Source: Crotalaria pallida
Taxonomy: Eukaryota; Streptophyta; Magnoliopsida; Fabales; Fabaceae
Direction of reading: 5' to 3'
NCBI GenBank assembly: GCA_037953625.1
Contig: CM075649.1
Coordinates: 90,897,290 to 90,961,289, forward strand
Length of the DNA: 64,000 nucleotides
The notes beneath the pieces were generated by a model. The model saw nothing but the letters and a program-made list of their open reading frames with translations, was not told where the DNA came from and made no database searches. Both the position numbers and the translations under genes were made by a program. Shown here one piece after another: positions 1-9,933 of this stretch (position 1 is its first letter; each line of letters begins with the position of its first letter).

Positions 1-720
1 GAAAAGTTTTGATAACTCAAAATGTATTGGCAGTATGTGACTTTGACATGCTATTCACATTTGTTTATTCTGGTTGGGAAGGAACAGCAAATGATTCAAG
101 AGTTTTTTTAGATGCTTTAACTCCTGAAAATAATTTTCCAAAACCACTTGCAGGTACTTATCTTCAATAACATAATATTTTATCGTCGCTTATAAGTTTG
201 GAAAAGTATCATTGATTATAAGTTATTTAATAGGATTTTTTTTAAAAAAAAAATTGCAGATCAATATTATCTTGTTGATTCTGGATTTCCTAATATGCCT
301 GGTTATCTTGCTCCATTTCGAAGGTCAAGATATCACTTGTGTGATTTTCGTGAAGGAGGGCGAGCCAGAGGACGACAAGAATTATTCAATCATAGACATT
401 CTTCGTTAAGGAATGTCATTGAGAGGTGTTTTCGAGTGCTCAAAGCAAGGTTTCCTATTTTAAAGTTGATGCCAAACTATCCTGTTAGAAGACAAAGGCT
501 TATTCCTAATGCATGTTGCACTATACATAATTTTATTAGAATGCAACACAATGAAGATAGACTTTTTGACCAATACTCTGAAGAAGACTTGATTATTAAT
601 GAAGAAGGTTTGAACGTAGATCAACACGGTATAAATATCGATGCTCAACAAGCAATGGAAATGTTACAAGTCCGAGATAATATTACAAATCAAATGTGGG
701 AAAATTTTCGTAGACATTAA
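1..720 (+). CDS. PIF/Harbinger (HARBI1-like) transposase, C-terminal part, two exons
   Basis: This is the DDE-type nuclease of a PIF/Harbinger DNA transposon, which cuts the element out and reinserts it at TTA/TAA targets. Reading frame 3 is open from the window edge to 153 and shows the block FDMLFTFVYSGWEGTANDSR, which contains the second catalytic Asp. An intron (154-259) follows, and the frame resumes at 260 with YYLVDSGFPNMPGYLAPF, then the third-acid helix RNVIERCFRVLK, in which E is the catalytic Glu, and the AC-x4-HNFIR block. It stops at 718-720. The N-terminal DNA-binding half and the first catalytic Asp lie left of the window. No stop or frameshift is visible in the part present, so it may be a fairly young copy. 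The Myb-like partner protein of these elements is not seen. Domain assignment is from memory of the family. Confidence 0.9.
154..259 (+). other. Intron in the Harbinger transposase gene
   Basis: A GT..AG intron of 106 bp: GTACTT follows GCAG at 154, and a poly-A run ends in TTGCAG at 259. Removing it restores the conserved residues PLAD-QYYLVDSG across the junction, whereas read-through reaches a stop at once (TAA, 168-170). The intron phase splits an Asp codon. Confidence 0.8.
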
Positions 721-1068
721 AAGAGCTTTATATAATTGGTGGTCATATTTTATTTTGTTGAATAAGCCATGAATTGTACTTAGATCTTGTTTTTTACTCA
801 ACAATTCAATAAATTTTATATTATTAATAATATATTATATGTGCAAGTGTTGGCAATTTATTTGTGTATAAAGTATAAACTTAGTCAAAAATATTTTCTA
901 TCATGTAAAAAAAAAGGATTTACAATGCATAAAACAAACGTATTTTCATTATTTTTGTTTTTTGAAAATAAAAAATACCATATGAAACCAAACATGTTTT
1001 TTAAATTTCATTTTTTGAAAATGAAAACTATTTTGAAGAAATGAAAACAGAAAATGAAAATAAGAAAT

Positions 1069-1094
1069 GTTTCCGCAAACCAAACACACCCTTA
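1069..1094. repeat. Harbinger right terminal inverted repeat plus TTA target duplication
   Basis: The terminal repeat occupies 1069-1091 and the presumed TTA duplication 1092-1094. Its partner would be GGGTGTGTTTGG preceded by TTA, left of the window. Called from family consensus memory; the partner was not seen. Confidence 0.65.
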
Positions 1095-3297
1095 GTTTTA
1101 AAAGTGTTTTTGTTAAATGCGTTGGGTTCCTAAGTAATTGAGTTGTAGGTTAGTTGGGCTGGATTGTCCCTGAACTAACAATACACCAATTAAATAGGAA
1201 TTCGATATATGTTCGACATACGTTGATTCGGGTTAAAGGTTTTAACTTCGATTTTTGAATTGAAAGGAAGTATGATTGCCTGAACGTTAAAAAATGTAAT
1301 TTGAACTTATTTTGGATCGAGGCATTTCCTTTTAATTCAGAATTAATACTGTCAAGTAACGTTAACATTTGATTTTTTTTTAAGTTATTATCAAAGTGAC
1401 GTGATTTTGGTTTGTTTTGAAAGATTATACTAGTTCTGAAAATTAAAGTGTTTTCAATAAAGAAACGTACTGTTTTATCGAGAAGCAATGGTTTTAAGAT
1501 TAATTTCTATTTGATTTTGATTTATGAATTTTAATTAAATGTTTTTGAAATTAACTTGTTTTGGTTTTCAAGTTAAAGTCCTTTTTCGTAACGCGCACTA
1601 TATTGATTATTGTTTAATTCGTATGACCTAGTTAGACGACGAAGGACTTTAGGACCAGCGCAAGCGATAGCATTGAGCCATGATTCATTCAAGCATCATT
1701 ATACGAAAAGATCGTGTCTAAGGAAAAACAAGGTAAGGAGTGGGTATTAGTGAGTATTACCATACTCTGGGGTTTAGTTTACAATATGTATATAATGGGT
1801 ACTAAGAGTTATGTGTTAGATTAGGTTGATATACTATAGGGTAACAAATAACTAGAGCACGTGACATAGGAAAAAGAATTAGATGATGATGTGCTTTGTT
1901 TTTGATATTTGGCTTACAAGCTTGTGAATTGGTGATGTTTATAATTTAAGTGCTTATTTTGTTAAATGAGTGAGCCATGCTATGATTAGACACCAAGGAA
2001 AAGAATGGAAATCATTTAGGAAGGGTAGTTAATAAATAGTACTTAGGAATCAATGATAATGATGACAATATTGATGAAATGTTGAGTTGTGCTAAATAAG
2101 TTATGAGATATAATGGTGATGAATTTAAGAATATGTTGATTGGTGCTAAATAACGATAAAATATGATTGTGATGAGTTGATAATGTAAATGTGAATTGTG
2201 GTGATTGAGTGAGTAATTCACTTGTCAAAAAGTGTAAGTGGTTGTAAGGGGTAATGAAATGGTTGATATGAATAAGAGAAAATGTTATTGTGGAAAATGA
2301 ATATGAGAATGATCCTGGACGCTGTAAGACGTGATCGCACATGAGTGCGAACGCTGTAGGTCGTGACCAGGGAAAGGAATGAAAATACACTCGGACGCAG
2401 TAAGACGTGACCGTGCATGGGCGCGGACGCAGTAGGTCGTGACCGAGGGAGAATAAAAATGTACCTGGACGCAGTAAGACGTGATCGTACATGGGTGCGA
2501 ACGCTGTAGGTCGTGACCAGGAGAGGATGAAAACATACCTAGACGCAGTAAGACGTGATCGTGCATGAGTACGGACGCAGTAGGTCGTGACCAGGGGAAT
2601 AAGATGAAAGCAACATACCTGGACGTAGTAAGACGTGACCGTGCATGAGTACGGACGCAGTAGGTCGTGACCGGGGACAAAACGAAAAAAGATGTGATTA
2701 TATTGGAAAAGTATAGACTAAAAGACTTGATGAAAGCGATGAGTAAGAACAAAGTGGAAATAATTAAATTGTAAAACCAATGGATATGTTTACCATGAAT
2801 TATGATGTGTTGAGTTTTACTATATTGTTATTGAATTGTTAAATGTGTTTGGCTTGGTATAGCATTATGTCATATTTGGAAACGGTTTCCCCATTTTATG
2901 TGTAATGCTCACTCCTTACTATTTCCACAGGTACTGAGGTTTGAGCTTGCAATACTATTGGCCGAGCAGGACTACACTCCACCTCGTGGAGTGTTGTAAA
3001 ATTAATTAGAGGAGAGAGTTGTTTATTATGTTAAAATCTAGTTTTCTTTTGATTTGTTATATTTCATTCGTGCAAGCCCTGAGTATGTTTTATTGGATTA
3101 GCGGGCCATGAAAATTAAATTAGTATGTTTATAAATATTTTCTGAACTGTTCTGGTTGACAGGTTTATAAAAGTTATTTTTGGGAAAGTCCGATAAACAG
3201 AGGAGACTCTGTCGGATTTTCGTTAAGATTTAAAACGAAATTTTCAAGTCCATATTTTTATAAAGCAATTTAATTAAATATTTGTGAGGGTGTTACA
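1095..3297 (+). mobile_element. LTR A, family TL (Ty3/gypsy type), 3' 2.2 kb of a large LTR
   Basis: This stretch has no gene. It ends with GAGGGTGTTACA at 3297, an LTR terminus. The last 300 bp align with the minus-strand end of the LTRs of element C: shared pieces include GACAGGTTT, GGAAAGTCCG/GGAAGTCCG, CAGAGGAGACTCTG, and GGCCGAGCAGGA followed by a TCCAC..GTGGA mini-hairpin. It is the same family in plus orientation. It carries a five-unit stem-loop array at 2314-2675, comparable in place to the arrays in C. The left end is beyond the Harbinger insertion. The five bases after the end (CATCA, 3298-3302) would be the TSD; the partner lies left of the window. Confidence 0.7.
2314..2675 (+). 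repeat. Array of five 58-bp stem-loop units in LTR A
   Basis: The units are 2314-2371, 2390-2447, 2464-2521, 2538-2595 and 2618-2675, each exactly 58 bp, with A-rich spacers of 16-22 bp. Each begins and ends with a short outer stem (CCTGG..CCAGG; unit 2 is CTCGG..CCGAG). In the middle is an inner hairpin such as TCGCAC-ATGA-GTGCGA. Between stems are two related half-repeats, ACGCAGTAAGACGTGA and ACGCAGTAGGTCGTGA. Unit 4 has one outer mismatch and unit 5 a G:U pair. Confidence 0.85.
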
Positions 3298-3748
3298 CAT
3301 CAAGATCCGGCCACTTCCTAGTGCCACATGGATCTATGAGGACCATCGCGCGGTGTTCGAGGGAGAGGTAGAGGTTAACTTCTACCACCCGAACCCGTTG
3401 ATCCGATTCCGTTCTCGTAGATTTAGGATTCCCATCATATACACTATGCATGTACCCCCGTTTTACACTTACCATGGACCACCTCCCACGCGACCAGCTC
3501 GCTCCTATCACAGTTTCCGTTTTCGACCTACCCGCTCTCACCGTTTTACCTCGAGAGTCGTCCGCGAGGAGACTTCCCCTTCTGATCCGAGGAGCCCAGT
3601 CAGGGTTTCACCATCACCTAACCCGGTACCCAGTGGTAGGGTACACTCTCCCTCGGATGAGATCGAGGAGGATCTGGTGGAGGACGAGAGTGGGAGCGAG
3701 CCTGTCGTGCATTCTACTGGGAGTGATTGGAGGGACGATGATCCCTAG
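3298..3748 (+). CDS. LTR-encoded ORF of family ML, 5'-truncated copy
   Basis: An open frame of about 150 codons ends at TAG 3746-3748 and matches the intact 157-aa ORF of B2 over nearly its whole length. Shared blocks include TWIYEDHRAVFEGEVE, HPNPLIRF and a C-terminal acidic tail ending STGSDWRDDDP. Residues 60-110 are rich in Pro, Arg and Ser. The N terminus is lost where LTR A joins; the apparent GTG start at 3284 belongs to LTR A. I recognise no known domain. Preservation of an open frame in two diverged copies suggests that it is or was a protein. It lies downstream within the LTR in the sense of LTR transcription. Confidence 0.55.
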
Positions 3749-4490
3749 GTTTGTGTATAGGGTATGTGATGAGGATCAGGGGATCCGATGTGTGGAGGCT
3801 GTGGAGGAGATCTTGCTGCTGCTGCTGTGTTGATGATGATGCTACTACCTTACTACTTATGTTTCTTGGAGACTGCTGTTATCACTACTACTACATCTGA
3901 TGCTGCCGGATCTACGTGACCACCCTTAGAGTTTTATTCTGGTCATGTATATATGTTGTAGATATACTTTTGGGGTTCTCTAGGGATTTGGTCATGTTAT
4001 TATGTAGATCTGTTTATGGACTTGTATTTTGGGATCTTGGAAGCTTTGATATGGGGCTATGTACTTATGACTCTTATTATATATATATGTACCTATGTTC
4101 ATCTTACTAGTAATTGCATAGTCCGATAATTCCGCTTACTCTGATTTAATCTATTTGAGGGCTCGACTGTGAAAACTATTCGATGGTATCAGTTTTATCA
4201 AATAAAGCAAGGGTAGCTTCAGTTATTTTCTATAATATAAAATACGGTTCCAAAAGATGAATGCTACCCAACTTTCGAAAAGGTTTTAGAAATCGCCGAA
4301 TCCAATATAACTGTTTTGGTAATACCTTCGGGTTTATTCTCCAAGAATTCCAAGTGTTGATTTGTGCACCTGCTTTTAAAGGAAGAAAAATTTTATTTCC
4401 ATATTTTCTTAATCCTCACAAGTCCATATATTATCCAATATAAAAGCTTAATTACTATATTATATTTGGGTAATCCGGAAGGGTGTCACA
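3298..4490 (+). mobile_element. LTR B1, family ML, 3' 1.2 kb, cut on the left by LTR A
   Basis: This segment is the inverted counterpart of 5216 to about 6412 in solo LTR B2. It ends with GGAAGGGTGTCACA at 4490, matching the reverse complement of the B2 left end. Its left part is missing because LTR A ends at 3297 directly inside the homologous sequence. It sits in the 5' LTR of D, which resumes at 4491. About 750 bp after the ORF is noncoding and AT-rich. Confidence 0.75.
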
Positions 4491-4780
4491 CTATACCCCC
4501 GGCAATTGTATTATTTGGCATTGTTGTTTTGAAACAAGTAAACGGGCCACGTTTTAAAAGATGTTTTGAAAAACAGGTTTCAAAGTGCGGTGTCCTGTGA
4601 CATCTCGGTTTGGAACTTGAAAAGTTTGAACAATATGAGAACACAAGTTTTAGTTATAACTATGTTTTGGAAACCTAAGTGTTCTCATCTTGTGCACCAC
4701 TTGTTTGTAAAAAAAAAAATTGGCCCCAAATTTTCACTACTTGAATGTAAGTTTTCAAGTTGCTGAATCGGGGTGTTACA
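4491..4780 (+). mobile_element. Remnant of the 5' LTR of element D (family GL)
   Basis: The last 290 bp of the D 5' LTR. It is almost identical to 20872-21169, the end of the D 3' LTR: the same GGCATTGTTGTTTTGAAAC, TGACATCTCGGTTTGGAAC and GAATCGGGGTGTTACA end. Differences are a few substitutions and poly-A length. The rest of this LTR lies left of the window or was displaced by insertions B1, A and Harbinger. Confidence 0.8.
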
Positions 4781-4784
4781 GAAA

Positions 4785-4800
4785 TGGTATCAGAGCAGAG
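4785..4800 (+). other. Primer-binding site of D (initiator Met tRNA type)
   Basis: TGGTATCAGAGCAGAG begins four bases after the LTR end at 4780. TGGTATCAGAGC is the standard complement of the plant initiator-Met tRNA 3' end used by many gypsy and Copia elements. It fixes D as plus-strand. Confidence 0.85.
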
Positions 4801-5210
4801 GTTGAACTAAGTAACTTTACGTGTGGACTTACATACTCTGTTGTGTGTCTCTGTGCGTGCGTTAGTAATAAGATGGCGATAGATGAGAATAGGAACGCTA
4901 AGAGTGCGCGAAAGTTTCATGAGGCGTGTCAGTTTTCGTCTACCGCGAAGACGAGGAGCAGTGATCAGTACGTCATGGGATGTTAATGCGTGATTCGAAC
5001 CTTCTTTCATTGAACTTTTCTTTGTTGTGAACCCATCTTGTTTTTGATGATCTTTACACTCTTGCTGTGTGATCTTGTCCTGTGATTAGAACACTTCTCC
5101 GATTAAAACTTTTCTTGTGAAAACCTTATATGTGCCAAATTGCTTTGGCATGATGTTTGGAACAACCTTTTCTAAAAACCCTAGACCATCATTGTTTATG
5201 AACCCGAAGT

Positions 5211-5215
5211 TTCCT
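5211..5215. repeat. Target-site duplication TTCCT of solo LTR B2 (left)
   Basis: TTCCT directly precedes TGTGACACCC; the partner is 8769-8773, directly after GTGTTACA. Confidence 0.85.
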
Positions 5216-5951
5216 TGTGACACCCTTCCAAATTATCCAAATATAAACTAATATTTAAGCTATTATATTGGATAATATATGGACTTGTGAGTGTTAAGAA
5301 AATAGAGAAGATAAAATTTTCTTTTTAAAACGGGTGCACAAATCGTCATTTTGGAATTCTTGGAGAATAAGTTCTAAACCTTTACGAAAACGTTTATATC
5401 GAGTTCGACAATCTCTAAAACCTTTTCTCAAATAGGGTAACATTCGCTTTTTGGAACCCTCGTTTTATCATACAAGTAATTAAAGTTACCCATGCATTAT
5501 TTGATAAAACTGATACCATTAAATAATATTTTTAGCCGAGCTCTTAAATAGATCGAATCAGAGTAAGCGGAAATCATCAGACTATGCAGTCACTAGTAAT
5601 ATAAACATAGGTTTTATATATAGTAAAAATCATAAATACATAGTCTCATCATCATGTCTCCAAGATCTCAAAATACAAGTCCATAATCTGATCTACATAG
5701 TAACATGACCAAAACCCTAGAGTACTCCAAAAGTATATCTACAATATGTGTACATAATCAAAATAGAAACTCCAAGGGTGGTCATGTAGATTTGGCATCA
5801 TCAGATGTAGTAGTAGTGATAGCAGCAGTCTCTCAAAAGTAAAAGTAGTAAGGTAGTAGCATCATCATCAACGCTGCAGCAGCAGCAAGTCTCCTCCACA
5901 GCCTCCACACATCGGATCCACAGATCCACATCATACACCATATGCATGTAC

Positions 5952-6425
5952 CTAGGGATCATCGTCCCTCCAGTCACTCCCAGTAGAATGCACGACAGGC
6001 TCGCCCCCACTCTCGTCCTCCACCGGATCCTCCTTGATCTCATCCGAGGGAGAGTGTACCCTACCACTAGGTACCGGGTCAGGTGATGGTGAAACCCTGA
6101 CTGGGCTCCTCGGATCAGAAAGGGGAGTCTCCTCGCGGACGACTCTCGAAGTAAAAGGGTGAGAGCGGGTAGGTCGAAAACGAAAACTATGATAAGAGCG
6201 AGCTGGTCGCGTGGGAGGTGGTCCATGGTAAGTGTAAAACGGGGGTACATGCATAGTGTATATGATGGGAATCCTAAATCTACGAGGACAGAATCGGATC
6301 AACGGGTTCGGGTGGTAGAAGGTAATCTCTACCTCACCCTCGAACACCGCACGATGGTCCTCATAGATCCATGTGCCACTAGGAAGTGGCCGGATCTCGA
6401 TGCAAGCAATGTAACGAGACATCAC
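5952..6425 (-). CDS. LTR-encoded ORF of family ML, 157 aa, intact copy
   Basis: An ATG-to-stop frame on the transcribed strand of the LTR. The protein starts MMSRYIACIEIRPLPSGTW, continues with YEDHRAVFEGEVE, a Tyr/His/Pro-rich centre (HVPPFYTYHGPPPTRPARSY), a Ser/Pro/Arg-rich part, and an acidic tail ending SDWRDDDP. There is no signal peptide, membrane segment or known domain that I recognise. The second Met (MSRY) may be the true start. The B1 copy conserves the frame. It sits about 2.3 kb into a 3.55-kb LTR, so in the transcript it would lie in the leader upstream of gag. Function unknown. Confidence 0.6.
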   Translation of the reverse strand: MMSRYIACIEIRPLPSGTWIYEDHRAVFEGEVEITFYHPNPLIRFCPRRFRIPIIYTMHVPPFYTYHGPPPTRPARSYHSFRFRPTRSHPFTSRVVREETPLSDPRSPVRVSPSPDPVPSGRVHSPSDEIKEDPVEDESGGEPVVHSTGSDWRDDDP

Positions 6426-6689
6426 CTACAAGGGCATAGGGGTAAGCAATTCTATACACATAACCAATAGAGAATAAATTGTGCACTATGAATATGTAAA
6501 TATGCATCAATTAACAACAATCACATATAACACTTAGCAGTTAATGAATGCACATAGGATGCTCACACTTATTTCATTTATCACAATTAATTTAAATGAG
6601 TGGCATGATGCATGACTTTAGCTCTCAAGCCTATCTCCATCATACTATGTCACTCTCTGACGTCCATCCCTGACAACCCAGAACTCAAC

Positions 6690-7050
6690 AGTGCGTTGTA
6701 TTCCTAGGTATACAACAATTCGTACATTCACCTAGAATTTACACGACAAGCTTGGTATACATGCCACCCGAGCATATCCTGTCATCCAAACGGACCGTCA
6801 TCCAAACGGTATAACCATATCGGCATTCACCCAGCCGACCATGTCAACGACGTGTCATCAAGCAAGCGTATTGGCACTCCCAGAGGCCCTCCACATGTTT
6901 ACCAAAAACATGATATACGTCCTACCATCCAAACTCCATAATGAATGCATTAACTTTACTTAAAAGGAATTGATTGATGTTTTGTCCTTTTATTAATACG
7001 CTACGTGCCTCCCGAGCAACGTATCATTATTATTCAAATGAAAACATCCT
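6690..7050 (-). repeat. Cluster of short hairpins in solo LTR B2
   Basis: Several imperfect inverted repeats follow one another: GTTGTAT-TCCTAGG-TATACAAC near 6695, a doubled CCGTCATCCAAACGG near 6790-6810, TCGGCATTCACCCAGCCGA near 6820, and ATACG..CGTAT around GCCTCCCGAGCA near 7000. They lie between the ORF and the ACTCGAGT cluster, roughly where TL LTRs have their stem-loop arrays. Less regular than those arrays. Confidence 0.4.
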
Positions 7051-7156
7051 AACGTCAATCAATTTCTTTTAAGTCCAGGATCACTTGGTTTATTGTCCTT
7101 TAAGAGTTACAAAATGACGTAGAATTGAAAATGGTATTTTAAGTGTCTGACTAAAA

Positions 7157-7443
7157 ATACTCGAGTGTTTTCCAAAATACTCGAGTAGTTTATCATTTCC
7201 CAAATTCTACTCGAGTGGTTCATGATTATACTCGAGTCGTTCATATCTTTTCAGAGATTTAGGTTTTCAGGTCTTCATAAATATACTCGAGTAATTCATG
7301 AGATACTCGAGTATTGCATTACCCAGAATACTCAAGTAGTTTATACATTACTCGAGTGTCCAATCTGATTCCCAAGTTGGTGCGCCAATTTTCACTCTGG
7401 TGCACCACGAAATACTCGAGTATTAAGCCAAATACTCGAGTAT
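7157..7443. repeat. Ten ACTCGAGT-centred palindromes arranged in pairs
   Basis: Copies of ATACTCGAGTAT, perfect or with one to three changes, start at 7157, 7177, 7207, 7228, 7283, 7303, 7328, 7347, 7412 and 7432. Five successive pairs have start-to-start distances of 20, 21, 20, 19 and 20 bp. Distances between pairs are irregular (25-65 bp). Confidence 0.85.
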
Positions 7444-8337
7444 CTGCAGACAGAACAGAGTGAAACTTGGTTTTTACATACCATTTCAATTTCTAAACAT
7501 TTTTAACCCAAAACAGTGATCACAATAGTTCATATACCACATATTGAACATGTTAACATACTCATTTCATATCAAATAACAAATTTGACAGAGAATCAAT
7601 CCATTATGCATGAAATATACAATTTAGAAACTCAACACTTCAAATTGCAAAATAAGCACAATATTCATGAAACAAAGTTCATTTAAGCTTGCATGCATGA
7701 TATAGAACTTGCTCATCACAGTCATAGAGCATGCATTGGTCTCCAAACCAAAGTTCCTATTTAAACTAAGCCCTTAGAGCCTCTTGGTGGCTCTCTAACA
7801 CAATTAATGGAATTTAAACTCTATCTAGTGGATATAATTACTTCCCCTTACCTCTAAGACGTGTGAGAATTGGTTTTTGACAGAAAAACAGACTTCAAGC
7901 TAGCTTCCCCCAAGAACCATATGACAGCAGCACAGTTTTGAATGAGGTCATGAAACCAGAGATTTTGGTGGTGAATTCATGCAAAATAATTGGGGAAAGT
8001 AATTAGAAATCGTTCTCTGCAACACATACTAGAGAATGGAATGAAATTGAAGTATCAAGGTTTCAAGAGCTTACCAAAATCGATTGCTCTAGTAAGCTCC
8101 AGAAACTGCAAACAGCTTCAACTCCCTCCCTTCTCAGATTCGATTCTCCCTCTACACTCGATCTCAGCTAATAATCTTAGTATCTTTACGAAGCCCTGGA
8201 TGTGAGCTTCGTAATCGTGTATCACTCGAAATCAAACACTCAAAATTAAAGCTGAATTGAAGGAAACGATTTCAGAACCCTAACCTCATCAACAAAGCAC
8301 TTTTGATCCAAAATTCTCAGCCAAGGATCGTTGATGA

Positions 8338-8350
8338 GTTTAAATAGACC
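8338..8350 (-). promoter_or_regulatory. Possible TATA box of LTR B2
   Basis: On the minus strand the sequence is GGTCTATTTAAAC, about 420 bp from the LTR start and downstream of the palindrome pair. The related LTR fragment L has CTATAAAAGG at the comparable offset (61344). Plausible core promoter; not testable by eye. Confidence 0.4.
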
Positions 8351-8475
8351 AAGAGAAGGCTCATGCAGAGCGACACGAAGCATAGGACGTGTTGAAGAAG
8401 ACAATTTCGTGTCAACACACGAGAACCGTTGGTGCTGACTCACCAAACGCACTAACTCGTGCAACTCTGTCCAGA

Positions 8476-8507
8476 ATACTCGAGTTTTTTATCAAATACT
8501 CGAGTAT
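8476..8507. repeat. Palindrome pair ATACTCGAGT.. / ATACTCGAGTAT near the B2 LTR start
   Basis: Copies start at 8476 and 8496 (20 bp apart); the second is a perfect 12-bp palindrome. Placement upstream of the TATA-like site matches the GTAACCGGTTAC pair in LTR fragment L. Confidence 0.8.
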
Positions 8508-9920
8508 TTTTCCCAATTTTTGAAAAATAATTATTTTATTTACTTTCCCTCCAAAATCTTTCCTATAATTACCTCTAGGTCCCAACCCAGGGACTAATAT
8601 GCAAAATACTCATCTTAGGCATTTATTATATTTATTAAATCAATTCACACACATATACCAACTATATGAACACATATTTTAATCAAGGATTAATATGGAA
8701 ATAATTAATTATAATTAATTTATAATTAACATTTCATTAATCGGGGATTAAAATTTTGGGGTGTTACATTCCTCGTTTGATTGTTGAACCCTAATACCCT
8801 ACACCGGGCAAATAGGTGGTCTTAGAATGGGGAGTTAGTGTGAAGTGATGATAGTACGAATGAAGGGAAGCATGAGTCTTGAAGGGAATAAGAGCCTTAG
8901 ATGAGTGGTGAGTTGCGTAAAGTGGTTAGGACTAAGAATTTTGATGTCAGATGGTCCAAAATAATGGTTTAGGTGGTGTTAAGACGTGGGAGAAATTAAG
9001 GTGATATTTAGAATTTTGAGGTCATAAGTGTCTTCATTTGGGTTGTAAATGGTTAGATAGAGATAAATAAGTGATGATCTGGTAGAGTCAAGTAAGAGGT
9101 TGGTTGAAAATTGTGGTTAGACTCTTTAAGTACTGACTCAAGGTTAGGTGAACAACTAGGATTTGATATGGTATTGGATGATAGAGCTTTGAATTGAAGA
9201 GTTTTGGTGGTTTAGAATAGGAGGAAAATGGTGGAAAGTGGAAAAATGGTTTAGGATTGTCTAAGTTAAATGAATAAATGGTTGAGATAAGAGTGAGGTA
9301 GTGTATATTTCTTGTGGATTAGTGGCTATTAGGGCAAAAGGTGGACAAAATCGTGGTTATAGGAGTCTGATAAGGATTATTATTTGGTGAGAAGTAAAAT
9401 AATGAGAGGATAGATTGGAGTTAAGTGAAGGGAAATTTTGTAAGAGTAACCAAAAAGTGATGAAGGATGGGAGTATTTGGAGGTTGAGTCTCTAAGAATA
9501 AAGGTGGTATGTGTCATCCAAGTTGGGGAGTAGTCGGAAACGTGAAGTTTTTGAGGAGTAGCTTGTTTAGGCTTGAAGAAGTAAGCAAGATGTAACCCTG
9601 AGTGTAGGAGCGTCTTGACCCCAAATATCCATGACCTTTTATTCTTGAACAATGTTCTGATATTTTTGAACCCCTCAGTCTTTTGCTACCAGTGGAACCA
9701 TATTGTTTGTAACCCATCAACTTTGTTATTGAATATACCCGGAGAGATTACCTTTGCAAGTAATCCGTTTAATCCGCTCCTAAGAACGAAACAAAGATGG
9801 TGCACGTTCGAAGATGCGACGATAACGATAGCTAACGAGTAAAAGAGATTTCTTCAAGGAGTTACGCGTCCACGGATTTGATAGACCCTGTACGGTATTT
9901 CTCGAGGACGAGAAATCTTC

Positions 9921-9933
9921 AAGTTGGGGAGAA
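9921..9933 (+). other. Polypurine tract of D
   Basis: AAGTTGGGGAGAA directly precedes the 3' LTR start TGTAACACCCC (9934). The same tract with the same preceding CGAGGACGAGAAATCT text occurs at the end of the F internal region (21419-21431), showing that D and F are relatives. Confidence 0.8.

Larger units (their letters stand above)
1..1091 (+). mobile_element. PIF/Harbinger DNA transposon, 3' part with terminal inverted repeat
   Basis: After the transposase stop there is about 350 bp of AT-rich 3' flank with GAAAATGAAAA-like subterminal motifs. The element ends at 1091 with CAAACCAAACACACCC; the reverse complement begins GGGTGTGTTTGGTTTG, typical of Harbinger inverted repeats. TTA follows directly (1092-1094), the expected 3-bp target duplication. 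The left end lies outside the window. The sequence to the right is LTR A, so the transposon appears to sit inside that LTR. Confidence 0.75.
5216..8768 (-). mobile_element. Solo LTR B2, family ML, 3,553 bp, flanked by TTCCT duplications
   Basis: The LTR runs from TGTGACACCC (5216) to GGGGTGTTACA (8768). The 5-bp duplication TTCCT lies on both sides (5211-5215 and 8769-8773), so the whole LTR is one unit inserted in the D internal region and later reduced to a solo LTR. Reading in LTR sense (minus strand): start TGTAACACCCC, a palindrome pair near 8476-8507, a TATA-like site near 8340, an AT-rich stretch, a cluster of ATACTCGAGTAT motifs (7157-7443), short hairpins (6690-7050), the 157-aa ORF (6425-5952), then the end. 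The match to the M LTR at 63410 gives the family. Confidence 0.85.
4781..9933 (+). mobile_element. Internal region of D, coding-poor, split by solo LTR B2
   Basis: The D internal DNA is 4781-5215 plus 8774-9933, only about 1.6 kb. No gag, protease, reverse transcriptase or integrase frame is visible; the longest frames are short and unrelated to pol. It ends with CTCGAGGACGAGAAATCTTC and the purine tract AAGTTGGGGAGAA before the 3' LTR, the usual end of gypsy pol/PPT regions. D is therefore non-autonomous: two LTRs of about 5.7 kb around a minimal core, so it would depend on proteins made elsewhere. Confidence 0.65.

Noticed and set aside
2043..2752. 149- and 155-aa minus-strand frames over the LTR A array
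   Set aside because: Tandem 58-bp units read in different frames; antisense to the LTR; no stops because the repeat lacks them.
3298..6412. B1 and B2 as the two LTRs of one element
   Set aside because: They are in opposite orientation, and B2 has its own TTCCT duplications, so they are separate insertions.
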